In this document: one piece after another, positions 54,830-64,000 of the stretch | Layout: each line of letters opens with the position of its first letter | How positions within the stretch are numbered: position 1 is the first letter of the stretch | NCBI GenBank assembly: GCA_030549175.1 | Contig: JAUKUA010000002.1 | Span: 2,976,001 to 3,040,000, forward strand | Reading direction: 5' to 3' | DNA: 64,000 bases | Source of the DNA: Lasiosphaeris hirsuta | Taxonomy: Eukaryota; Ascomycota; Sordariomycetes; Sordariales; Lasiosphaeriaceae | Translations under genes and position numbers: made by a program | Notes under the pieces: model-generated | Databases searched by the model: none | What the model was told of the DNA's origin: nothing | The model's input: the letters and a program-made list of their open reading frames with translations, nothing else

Positions 54830-56172
54830 TCACTGCGAAGGCTTGTCCGAAGAGTAGTGCTGCGTAATGTCATACCTCAGCGACATGAGTCCAGGCTGTC
54901 ACGAATCGTCAGCAGAGTCAACTACTTCGAATGAGACTTGGGAGCTTCAACTTACGTTCGGCTGCAAACCACCCTTTTCCGGCTCGGCCTCTTCTTTCTT
55001 CGGCGCCACCGTGTGCGCCAACATCTTGTAGAAGGGATCCTTCTCCATTGCCTCGTCTGCATCGGCGTAGCTAAACAGCCGCATCATATTCTCCTTGCTT
55101 TGTGGGTTGATGGCGTCGTGCCAAATCCTCCGGCGGACTTCGTCATACTTGTCGAGGATAAAGTCCGCGTCCGTCTTGCCCGTGTGGATGCCGACAAAGC
55201 TGTCATACAGCGTGCCTACATCCGCGATGCCGCCGGTAAGGCCCAGCCCGCCGAACGGGTTGCACAGATGGGCGGCGTCGGCGGCAAGCAGGAACCTCCC
55301 GACCCGCATCTTGTCCACGCACCGCTGGTGCACCTTGTACGGCGAGAAGTTGACCAGCTTGTACTGGTCCGGCGTCGGGTTCCCCGGCAGCAAGGCCGCG
55401 AACTTGGCCGGCTGCCGCGCTTTCAGCTCGTCGTGTGTCAGCCCCGCCGTCTCGCCGTAGGTGACGCGGTACAGCCCGTCGGCCTCGATCTTGGCCACCA
55501 TGTGCCAGTGTTCGGGGTGTACAAAGAACTGCGAGTCGTCGTAGTCGTAGGGCTCAAAATCGTAGTACACGTTAGTCGCCACAATCTGCCGGTCCCAGGT
55601 AAACCCGGGATACACCAAATCCCCAAACAGCCGGCGCCGTATCGTACTGTTCGCCCCGTCACACCCAACCACATAATCCGCCTCCCTCGTCTCCACCGTC
55701 CCCCGGGCGTCTCGACCTTCACCCAAGCGCTCCCCTCCTTCTGCCCAATCTCCACCACCTTGTACCCATACATAATCTCGGCCTCCGGCCTCGCCCCTAC
55801 CGCCTCCTCCAAAATCTTCCCTAGCCGATGTAGCGGCAAACAAACCATCCGATACCGAAAAGCCTCGTCCTTCTCCTGGCCCGGCGCGGGCTCGGGCATG
55901 CGCAGCGCCACCAGCCGCGTCTTGGCCGCGTCGTCCAGCCGCCGCCACGACACCCCATTGGGGAAGAACCCCTCGGCCTCCACCGCGCCCAGGATGCCCG
56001 CCCGGTCGAACTCGTAGCACGATTCGGCCGTGTAGTGCGACGCGCGCGGGTTAGTGTCGAGGGCCGATGTTTGCTCGAGGAGCTCGACGGTAATGCCGGC
56101 GCGCGCGAGGAGGAGGGCCAGGAGGAGGCCCGAGGGGCCGGCGCCGACGATGATGATCTTTGTGATTGGCAT
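54830..56172 (-). pseudogene. Phenol-hydroxylase-type FAD monooxygenase with one frameshift
   Basis: Two exons, 54956-56172 and 54830-54895. Exon 2 ends in PGLMSLRYDITQHYSSDKPS, a natural-looking family C-terminus after a clean GTAAGT...GACAG intron. Motifs: IIIVGAGPSGLLLALLLARA at the N-terminus (FAD), YVVGCDGANSTIRR in the middle, and LAADAAHLCNPFGGLGLTGG (second FAD motif). These place it with the phenol 2-monooxygenase/PheA group that hydroxylates aromatic compounds with NADPH and O2. The frame breaks once, at a five-C run on the plus strand (55700-55704), where one extra base would restore it. No other lesion is seen, so this may be a sequencing or assembly slip in a working gene, or a very young pseudogene. 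Confidence 0.75.
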
Positions 56173-56423
56173 TTTGGGGGGGGGGGTCGTTAGGGTCGGT
56201 TGGATGGTGTTGGATGGTGGGCATGAGGGAGGCAGAGCCAGGTCTGGAGTCTGAGTCTCGACTGGGGTCGGTGTACTGTACCTAGGGAGTAGGGGCGGTG
56301 GCCGGAAGCTAAATATATCTGCCGGTGAGCATCTCCAACTCCTCCACCCCCCCCGCTTACACGACCCCTTCCCCACACGGCTCTGGCCAGTTCGTGGCGC
56401 CACCGCGCGGGACGGATATCTGC

Positions 56424-59400
56424 CTATTGCCAAACAGGATTGCCCGGTATCTGCCGGATAATCTCTGCCGATTTGGCGGTTGTCCGACCTCTCTCCCACT
56501 TACGACGCCGTGACTTCCGAGCTCCTGGCTGAGGGTTAGGGTCGGGAATAGGGATAAATATGCCATGGAACTTCACCCCCGGCTTAAGCGGTTTCGGGAT
56601 TTCCCAGGCAGATGCACTTTTCTCTGACCAGGATGGGTAGGTACCCAAGTAGGTAGAGTCACTCACCGACACTCTGAAGACTTCGAGCTCCCCGCGCTCC
56701 CACTCGTGTGGCGCGAGGCAATATTCCTCACTATCCTCACACTTTTGGCGGATTCTGTCGAGTTCAGCGACCACCGTTAAGCAGTCCCACCTCTTCCCCA
56801 TGTCGGGATTAAGTAGGCCTCTATGTATGATGTTAAGGATGTCGTGGGCAAATCCGGGACAATCATCGCTCTTACGTAACATTTCTATCCACTGTTCATG
56901 AAGATATCGATCAGTTGTGATTAGGGGAAGGAAGATGTGGGCAAGGTACTCACACTGATGACGGATGGTTTCAACTCTACAAATTCATCAGATCCTCTGC
57001 TGTTTTACCTAAAGAATTTGTCTTCGTAAGGCTCTTTGTTGGTGTCAATCTCCGGACTGCCAGGTCTAGGAGTCTTTAGGGGCCCCTAGTTTCCCAGGCC
57101 ATCCTTCATCCAACAAGTGCTCCTCAGTAAACGTAGTCTCAACAGTGTCCCAACCCAAAAGATACCAAGTCACCAAGTCGAGTAACAGGCAGCCGAAGGT
57201 CCAAATGCCATATTTCAGCGAGAGGGTCAACCAAGGTATGTCACCCTCGGGTGGACGATAGCTTGGGGACTAGCCGGGCGCGATGTCTCCTGATCTCGAT
57301 TTAGAACTGTGGAACTGGCTCAACCCGAAGTCGCATATAACCAGGTGGTTCTCTTTGCCCTTGTGGTCTTTGAACCAGAGAATGTTTTCAGGTTTGATGT
57401 CGCCATGGCGGCCCCTGTTCCGGCCGGTCGTGTTCAGTTTGTTAGTATCGGTGCCGTGGATCTCCTGCAAACCGTCAGCGATGCCCCAGTATTGAGAGAG
57501 CATCCAGCAGGCGAGGGCCTGGCTTCTCTCCGGCAGTTTGATGCTTTCCCAAAGGTGGCGTAAATTCCCATCTGCCCATGGGAAGATCATGTGGTAACTT
57601 CCTTGGTGTTCGTAGGTGAGCAGAAGCCGAATGAGATGCGGGTGGCCTGGATTTTTGCCACTGAACCTCTGAAGTGTCTCGACTTCTCTCTCATACCCTT
57701 CCCTGTTCCACGCATGGAGCGTCTTGACGGCAAAGTATTGCTCGGCACCCTATCACGTAGACAGCGTCAGCGCACCTTACTCAAGTGGTTGGGTCATGTC
57801 TTCCTACTCTTGGGCCCGGAAACTCGAAATTATGGTGTGCCGGATGGATCCGGACCTTCCAAACACTCGCAGAACCACCTATTTCTGCCTCATCATACTC
57901 AACTTCGTCAACATCAGCAAAATATTCGTCTTCGCCGAATTCCTCCATCTGGTGCATCCCCTGTAGATCGTCGCTCCGTTCCGTAGCCCAAGGCAGGGCG
58001 TAGAGAGAGAACGAGTGGATATGCTGTGCTATTTGATCCAGAAGGGGTGACTGGCTTGGAGCTTGAAACCCCTCTGCTACCAGTCCCGCATCGTTATTAG
58101 TATGAGTGCAGAAAGGGCAAGACTTGGGTGCCACATTGCCACCAATGCCACACATATCCACAAAGTCGGGAAATCTATCCTCAGCATCTATTCCAGAATG
58201 GTGTTTGTCCAGGTGCTCTCGAAATTTGTCCTCGTCTGAAAAGAATGCCGGCGCTTGGCAGGGTGTCTGGCAGGGTACGCATTGAAAGGGCCGGTGAGCC
58301 TGCAGCTCCGACAACGTGGCACCAGGCCCTGTATCGCTTTCATGGAACTCTTTTTTATGCTCATCGAGATCAGCCTGATTGTCAAATGTTTGGTGCTCTC
58401 TGGATGCCAGACACTCCCAATAAACGGGCTCATTTGCATCTGCTGTAGATCTGTGCTCCTTCAGTAGATGCTCTCTAAGGGCCTGCTCATCGGCCCACCC
58501 GCGTAGAGGGCATCTCTCAAAGACCGGAGGGTCTCTCTGTTGGTAAATTTCGACAATTGTGGGGAGGTGGTCGTCTGATATGGCTTCGGAGTGCGAGTCC
58601 TTGATGTGCGCCTGCAACTGTTCCCCCGTGGGGAATGTGACCGATGAGGGCCGGCAGGCGAAGCATTTCCAATAAGGCGGAGATCGGTGATCCTCCAGAA
58701 TGTGCGACCTCCATTCCTGCTGCGTCACAAGAGCGAATGCGTCGTATTGCACTCGGGGAAAACGCACGTATATGGGCAGAGATCTTCGATGAGGTGCCCC
58801 CTGTAGATCGCGTTAGCCAGTCCCCGGGCAAACCAAGGTACCTACCTACCTAGATATGTAGGTAGGTAGGTACCTCTGGGCAGGTAGGTACCTCTAGGCA
58901 GGTAGGTACTTACTTCTATTGGCTGTTGCTCATCATAGACGGCAGGGACTGCCAGCAGCATGGACACTTGAAGGAACGAAGCCTACGCGTCGAAGCGCAC
59001 CTCGGCTTCGGAGGGTATTCGAGCTTTGCGGAAGTGGATGATGGCGCCTGGCTTAAGGCATTCTCTGACCGTCTTAGTCTGTTCGTGTTTTATTTGGGAG
59101 AATTCCGAAAATTTCGTGTTGACTGACATTCCACCGCCGCCAGCAGAAGGAGCTGGACCTCCCCCTTGATTACGTTTCTTCCTGGCCGACTTGGTGTCAT
59201 CGCCTATACCAATCTTTCCAACAGCCAGCGCTGTTGCCGGCCCCGCATCATCACGCTTATCACGGACTTCTTGCGTTGCGGGAGGTCCCTCGTGCCTGGG
59301 GGTTGCCAGCTTCTCTCCGTGTTTTCGTGCTTGAATGAACCGATGACGCCCCTTCAGATTAGCGTTGATCATACGCTCTTGTACCGGGTCTACTAGGTCT

Positions 59401-60060
59401 CTGGCGAGGTCAAATTCGACGTCAATACATGCTCGTTCCGCAACCAATCTCCGCCTATTTTCGATGACGGAGGGTATTACACGCAAGATTTAGGCCATGA
59501 ACCTTCCAAAGTCTTCCAGTTGGTAATCAGCGAGACTAAAAGACCGGTCGGCATTCTCGAAGCGGGACTTTCTACCTGCTTTTCGGATTGCGCCTCCTAT
59601 CCGGATCGGCTCGTCGATCAGTTCTTGGACGCCATCCATCGCCTACTTGAGGGTCATTTGGTCATCAGTGCTATTTGAGTCCTCTTGATCTTCATGTCTC
59701 CCAGGTCCTAGGAAAGAACCAGCGCTCTTGTGGGGTTGCCTCGTCGCCAAGGGCTGTACTCGGTACCTCGGCTCTAGTTAAATGTCCAATCATTTGCTGG
59801 TACAGCCGATTGAAAACCATTTGTAACATACCAAGCATTTTGCATTCATCGATATGGGTGTTCAAGTTGAACAGAAGACTGACGACCACATCGTGTGCCA
59901 GCTCGCCAGACAAACGGCTATCAAGACAAGCAGGGCCCCCTGTTGACGCTCCAAAGCCGGCGGCCCAAAGATTAAAGTCGGCAAGTTGGTTCTCGGCCCA
60001 TTACTTTTCCATAAGTTGGTTTGTCGACATGGAGGTGCAGTCCCGGAAGGCATCGTGACA
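56424..60060 (-). pseudogene. Decayed fungal C2H2-finger protein fused or adjacent to protein-kinase domain
   Basis: The minus strand reads as one large broken gene or two adjoining ones. 60060-58983: a helical N-terminal region (GELAHDVVVSLLFNLNTHID; LVAERACIDVEFDLARDLVD). 58920-57781: several C2H2/Cys-His units (FKCPCCWQSLP; YWKCFACR...HIKDSH; REHLLKEHRS; REHLDKHHSG) and the DQIAQHIHSFSLYALPWA motif common in fungal C2H2 proteins of unknown role. 57780-56424: kinase-like sequence with FAVKTLHAWN, HGDIKPENILWF, VICDFGLSQF and RPPEGDIPWL. Breaks include stops at about 59999 (TAA after LMEK), 59697, 59487 and 57270 (TAG), plus several frame changes, one beside an AGGTAGGT tract. Whether the finger and kinase parts were a single gene is uncertain. 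Confidence 0.7.
58837..58874. repeat. 16-bp perfect inverted repeat inside microsatellite
   Basis: Arms GGTACCTACCTACCTA and TAGGTAGGTAGGTACC flank the 6-base spacer GATATG. Further AGGTAGGTACCTCT units follow to about 58912. The tract interrupts the C2H2-finger pseudogene just downstream of its FKCPCC segment (reading the minus strand). Confidence 0.9.
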
Positions 60061-60871
60061 ACGCTTTGTGATGCTGAATATGTTATCCTTACTATTAAAT
60101 TGTTGATCCATTGATACTAGTATGGGTCGAGTAGAGTCACGGTGGCTAGACTTTCTTATCTTGTTACTTGTGAGGTCGATACACTCGAACTTTTGTGGAC
60201 CCGGAACCCCCTCAGGTACAAGAGGGATTGCACGTGGTCATCTAAGCCACATTGCTCTTTTCTGGTGAACAGAGGCATTGGTGCCACCATTGCACCATGG
60301 CTTCCCTCATTGACTGAGGGAATTTCACCAAAAGTGCCTACAGCCATCAAAGTACAATCCAATCCTGGTTTATTTGTTACCGCGGGACTTCTTCATTGAA
60401 GCTCGTTGTGGTCAACAACGACGGCATTTTTGGCATCTCAAAAATGCATATTTGGTATCCTATAAGACCTCTCCTGTGTAGGAAAGGCCTTTCAAAGTAC
60501 CAACTATACCTTTTGAGATGCTAGAAAGGCCTTATTGAAACCCTGGTGTGCCTTTCGAAAGGGCCAGAATGCCATTTTTTCATGCGACAAAGGCCTCGTC
60601 AGAGCCTCAATATCCTTCTTTACGGGAGTGTTCTGCGCTAACAAACCAGGGTTGGAGTGCATAGCCATCAACGTATCTGGTAGCTTGTTACCTGTTGCGT
60701 AAATCAGGTGCCGAGTCGTGTGTGTCTAGGACGCGGATATAAGAACACTTGTAGCGCTCTGGATCTTGCATAGCAGACTCTCTACAATACAACTTAACAA
60801 CTTCATTAGTACTACTATCTCCCCAGTGAGAATCCACCTGAGTACCTAAGTGGCATATCACCTAATTCACA
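60061..60871. other. Intergenic region with AAGGCC motifs
   Basis: About 800 bases between the divergent C2H2/kinase relic and the gasdermin-like relic. Repeated AAAGGCC(T)TT strings lie at about 60440-60600. The last ~150 bases look like a real promoter and leader for the gasdermin-like gene. Confidence 0.5.
60738..60743 (+). promoter_or_regulatory. TATA box of the gasdermin-like relic
   Basis: TATAAG about 130 bases upstream of the ATG at 60872, followed by a CT/CA-rich leader. It suggests the relic was once a normally expressed gene. Confidence 0.4.
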
Positions 60872-61740
60872 ATGCCTGAACAAAGAGGACTTGTGGGCCA
60901 CATGAAATGGCTAGTACCTCGTTATCTAAAGAAGCCTGGCCACATTACGCTTGGTAGCAACCTTGACAAGGCAGATGATCCGGAGACCCGGCTCAACCGC
61001 ATCCTGCAAAGCGACGAAGAGGAAAAATTACGAACCTAGTCAAGGTTGATCCGCAACATGTTCACAATGATTCGATAGCTGTACGGCGTAGCATTCAGTC
61101 CGAGCTGTCCAACGAAAAAAGCGCCCTACTCGAAGCCATGACCCCGGCGGTTATCGGAGTAGGCCTGAGTGTGGAAGGTAAACTGACCAGGAACGTATAG
61201 ACGACAGTCGAGGCGCTTAAAGTCGTGGCCAAGGTCTTCCAGGCACCACAGAAGTAGCTAGACGAGTATATGCAGCTGGCCATCACCCATCCCGGCGTTC
61301 AGTATTTCATGAAGAAGCACAACTTCTCCAAAACGTTGTATCTAGTTGTCGGTATTGCCACGGAAAACAAGCTGTCCATCAAGGAAACCCGAGCCAAGGA
61401 ATCCGGCGTTCCGGCTGGCATCAGCGTCGACCTGGAGTCTATACCGGGAACAAAAGTCGAGACGAAATCCTCGATCTCGACCACGCTCAGCATCGCCTCC
61501 GAATTGGAGATTGAGGAACAATGTGACTTTGCGTATTATCGTCTTCGTGCATTTACTTGCCATAAGTATAGGGCTCCTATGGCGACGGACAAGGGCGATA
61601 TGAGCCAGGGTACGCTCTTTGGGAGGCGGGACGACGGCGATGACGACTCGGACGAATCGGATGACGGGGTGACATGTGTAGCAAGGTTTAACGCATTCAG
61701 AGGGTATGGAGATTTCTTACCTGATATGCCCGGGTTCTAG
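60872..61740 (+). pseudogene. Gasdermin-like fungal protein, broken
   Basis: Reads from MPEQRGLVGHMKWLVPRYL to a stop at 61738-61740, about 290 codons. Breaks: one base lost from a five-A run near 61023-61027, then in-frame TAG at 61198-61200 and 61255-61257. The rest of the frame is open and protein-like. The centre (KTLYLVVGIATENKLSIKE; IEEQCDFAYYRL) has the strand pattern seen in the pore-forming N-terminal domain of gasdermins: a LYxVV-type strand, a charged strand, a Gly/Pro turn, then an acidic-residue-led xFAYR-type strand. The tail is acidic (DDGDDDSDESDD). Fungal gasdermin-like proteins are 250-300 aa, cause programmed cell death when cleaved, and are often encoded next to their protease. 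A subtilisin-like relic follows 660 bases downstream. Family assignment by pattern only; no search was run. Confidence 0.6.
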
Positions 61741-62403
61741 GGGCACCTGAGAGCTTTGGGTAAATGTCCTATCGGTTTCGACACTTTTTGTATGGCGATT
61801 TTGATGGCTAGAACGTCCTAGGGGTATATCTAGGAAGCGTGACCGGTAGAATTGACTAAGTGCGCATGTATATTGCGCGTGTATCAAATCCCCTTTTAAA
61901 GGGGAAGAGAACGGAGGGTGTGGGCAAATTGGCCGGACTCATCGTGCACTCGCAATGTCAGGAGGATTTTGGTGGAACGAAGCCGGCTCCGCATTCTTCT
62001 TGGTGTTGTCTGTACCTCCCTTAAAATCCAACCCCCTGGTTTGTTTGTTTGTTAGCGCATGACCCATCCTCCAGGGCCCAGAGAGAGATGTTGCAGTCGT
62101 AGAAAGGCCTTTCAGAATTAGAAAAAGATGTGTTTGGTATATTTCATACGGCATTTGTGGCATTTGAAAAGCTTTTCTGGTATTTAAAAAGTCCTTCCCC
62201 ATTTCCATAATAATGGGCTTTGAAGTTGGATTGCACGCTTATCAACGATCCCTCCTCACCTACTCTGCCGGGTGCCTATTTGGGCTCCGGACAATACGTT
62301 TCCTAGCGGAAAGGAGAAAATACTACCCGATTGGCCCTACTACGCCGGCCCATTTCAATGTCCCGGTGGGAAGACAGTCGCCCAAGCATCCCCGCTTTCG
62401 AGG
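61741..62403. other. Spacer between gasdermin-like and protease relics
   Basis: About 660 bases. The segment 62095-62200 again contains AAAGGCCTTTC and TTTGGTATATTTCA strings like those near 60440-60600. From about 62220 there may be further, unreadable remains of the protease 5' part. Confidence 0.4.
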
Positions 62404-63022
62404 CTCCATGTTGCGGATCGGGCCGTGGCCGCTCCCCAGCCCCATACAAAGGTCGCACCTTATTCTAGCTGACACCTCGCGTGTGAGCAGGCAGCACAAT
62501 GGGCGATCGACCACAAGGTCGACCTCCTCAATATGTCGTTCGGCTTTGACTATACTGCTTTGCCCTCCGAGCTCTGGGACCTGGAAGAGCGGCTGAAAAA
62601 GGCTTCCAGGGCGGGAATCCTTGTAATGGCCGCTGCGTCCAACTCGGGTAACCACCGGCCTATTCTATTGCGTGGCCGGCGAGGGACAAGGAGTGTGCGA
62701 TATGCGTCCACTCATGTGATGATTCCGGTAAATATTCTTTTCTAGGTTCACACCAAGCAGCCACAGCGAGACGATAAACTTCATGGTGCTCGGCGAGAAT
62801 GTCATGTCGCACTGGCCGACTTCGAAAGGGGGTGGCCTGCGACTCATGAGCGGGACCTCCACCGCAACGCCGATTGCGACAGCCCTTGTGGCACTTCTGC
62901 TGGAGTTTACCAGCCAATCTATTTGCGAGAGCGAAATGGAGGAGGTCCGCAAGTGCGTGAAGCTGGAGAGGCTCCGAGATTTGTCTGGCGTGACTGCCCT
63001 GCTCAAGGCTATCAGCTTGTAG
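62404..63022 (+). pseudogene. Subtilisin-like (S8) serine protease, broken and truncated
   Basis: Protease-like segments lie in successive frames on the plus strand: LHVADRAVAAPQPHT (~62404-62450), then QWAIDHKVDLLNMSFGF and VMAAASNSGN (62489-62655), then IAWPARDKECAICVHSCDDS, then VMSHWPTSKGGGLRLM followed by SGTSTATPIATALVALLLEF to the stop at 63020-63022. The serine of GTSTATP is the subtilisin nucleophile and AAASNSGN carries the oxyanion-hole asparagine. The catalytic Asp and His regions are not found. At least three frame changes are needed to join the pieces. It lies on the same strand just downstream of the gasdermin-like relic, the arrangement seen in fungal gasdermin/protease pairs. 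Serine protease identity is secure; partner role is inference. Confidence 0.75.
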
Positions 63023-64000
63023 CTAGACGGCTACTATTGGATACACTCATCACTGCTATGGGGCAAGTATGACCCCTTGCGAGAAACTAGCCAAGAAGAC
63101 CCTAGAGTAGGGATAAAATACGCGTGTGGGGTGATCCGGGATGCGTTACAGAAGTAGGGTCTAGTTTTTTTCAAAAGAATAAATACCTACCTTATACATC
63201 CCTCGGCTCTCGACATTACTTTGATCTAAGAGATTCAGTACCACAGTCATCACTCTATGGTCATAAAACTCCACCATCACAAGACTGCCACCGTTGTGGT
63301 GCCGCCTCACCGAATCCCTACGTACCTTAGTAGTACTCACAGCCATAAAAGCTGGGAGCGAACCGTTGAGTTGTTCGGGCAGACAGGGCAGATTTAAGTT
63401 GGGTTCTAAGTTAGGCAAAGTATTTTACCAGGAACCTTCTTTGCTGTAAGCATCCCATTACTACATTATGGTCCACATGACCACTGAAGCTAACGACTCG
63501 GACTTAACATTCCCAAACACAGAGCACATCAGCCGCAGGGCAGCACCTAATGCATCGTAGGTAGCCAATCACTATTTTTGCATTAAAGTGAAGCAACCGA
63601 GCAGAGCACGGATATTCGAGAAGGCCAACCCACACAAATGAGCCGGGATGAGAAGCACATGCACCAAGTACATACCTACCTTATCTCTACTATCAATGGT
63701 TGAGATATCGGTTTTTGATGGTATGTACGACTTTGGGCAGACGTGCAGTGACTCACTAGTCAGCCTCGATTCCATTCAATTAGTGAAGATTGGCTGAACG
63801 TTTTGCAGGACGCGATGAATCGGGCAGCCTCATTGAGGGGCAAGGGCCACTGCCGACGCACACTTTAGCCCCAATCTGCACTCGAATCCGGCTTAGAGTC
63901 ACAGTCTGTATTTCAAAGAGGCAGAGCCTTAACCACAGTATCTGAAGTGTCTGACTCCATCTGTTGGGGACCTCCGACTATCTGGGCGGAGCCTGATCCC
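63023..64000. other. Right-end intergenic region
   Basis: About 980 bases with no supported gene. TACCTACC-type strings occur at about 63185 and 63673. The window ends inside non-coding or unrecognised DNA. Confidence 0.5.

Noticed and set aside
55690..55730. A mini-intron explaining the frame change in the phenol-hydroxylase-type gene
   Set aside because: The only possible GT...AG pair would give a ~37-nt intron with no branch site, shorter than every other intron in the window.

Overview
This is nuclear DNA from a filamentous ascomycete, most likely a Sordariomycete. The evidence is short (51-90 nt) introns with GT...CTAAC/CTGAC...AG signals, GC-rich coding sequence, frequent TACCTACC/AGGTAGGT strings, and gene families such as SWR1, a PiT phosphate permease, Zn2Cys6 factors, GH55, PL3 and NmrA-like proteins. 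No rRNA, tRNA, CRISPR or bacterial-type operon was seen. I assembled exon structures by eye from reading frame plus splice signals.

Layout. 0.1-12.5 kb: the chromatin remodeller SWR1, a matrixin-type metalloprotease, a possible small membrane protein and a kinase-like protein with degraded catalytic motifs. 13.6-19.7 kb: a Zn2Cys6 transcription factor, a small secreted DUF3237-type protein and a Na+/phosphate symporter with CACGTG sites upstream. 19.7-29.4 kb: gene-poor, holding one DUF7730-like gene and two decayed genes (a quinolinate phosphoribosyltransferase fragment and an FAD monooxygenase). 29.5-32.2 kb: a CYTH/thiamine-triphosphatase-like protein and a class I methyltransferase. 35.6-44.7 kb: a GH55 glucanase, a carotenoid/stilbene oxygenase next to a SnoaL-like gene, an ankyrin protein and a PL3 pectate lyase. 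46.9-56.2 kb: an NmrA-like protein, an F-box relic, a family-16 methyltransferase, a secreted berberine-bridge-type oxidoreductase and a phenol-hydroxylase-type monooxygenase carrying one frameshift.

56.4-63.0 kb is a gene graveyard. It holds a large broken C2H2-finger/kinase gene, then a broken gene whose protein resembles fungal gasdermin-like pore-forming proteins, directly followed on the same strand by a broken subtilisin-like (S8) protease. Gasdermin-like genes paired with a protease gene are known regulated-cell-death/allorecognition modules in fungi, and this looks like the remains of one. It is the most interesting locus here.

The intact enzymes suggest a plant-biomass lifestyle (glucan and pectin attack plus aromatic oxidation). 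Many pseudogenes carry TAG/TAA stops where CAG/CAA would fit, which is compatible with RIP-like C-to-T mutation but not proven.
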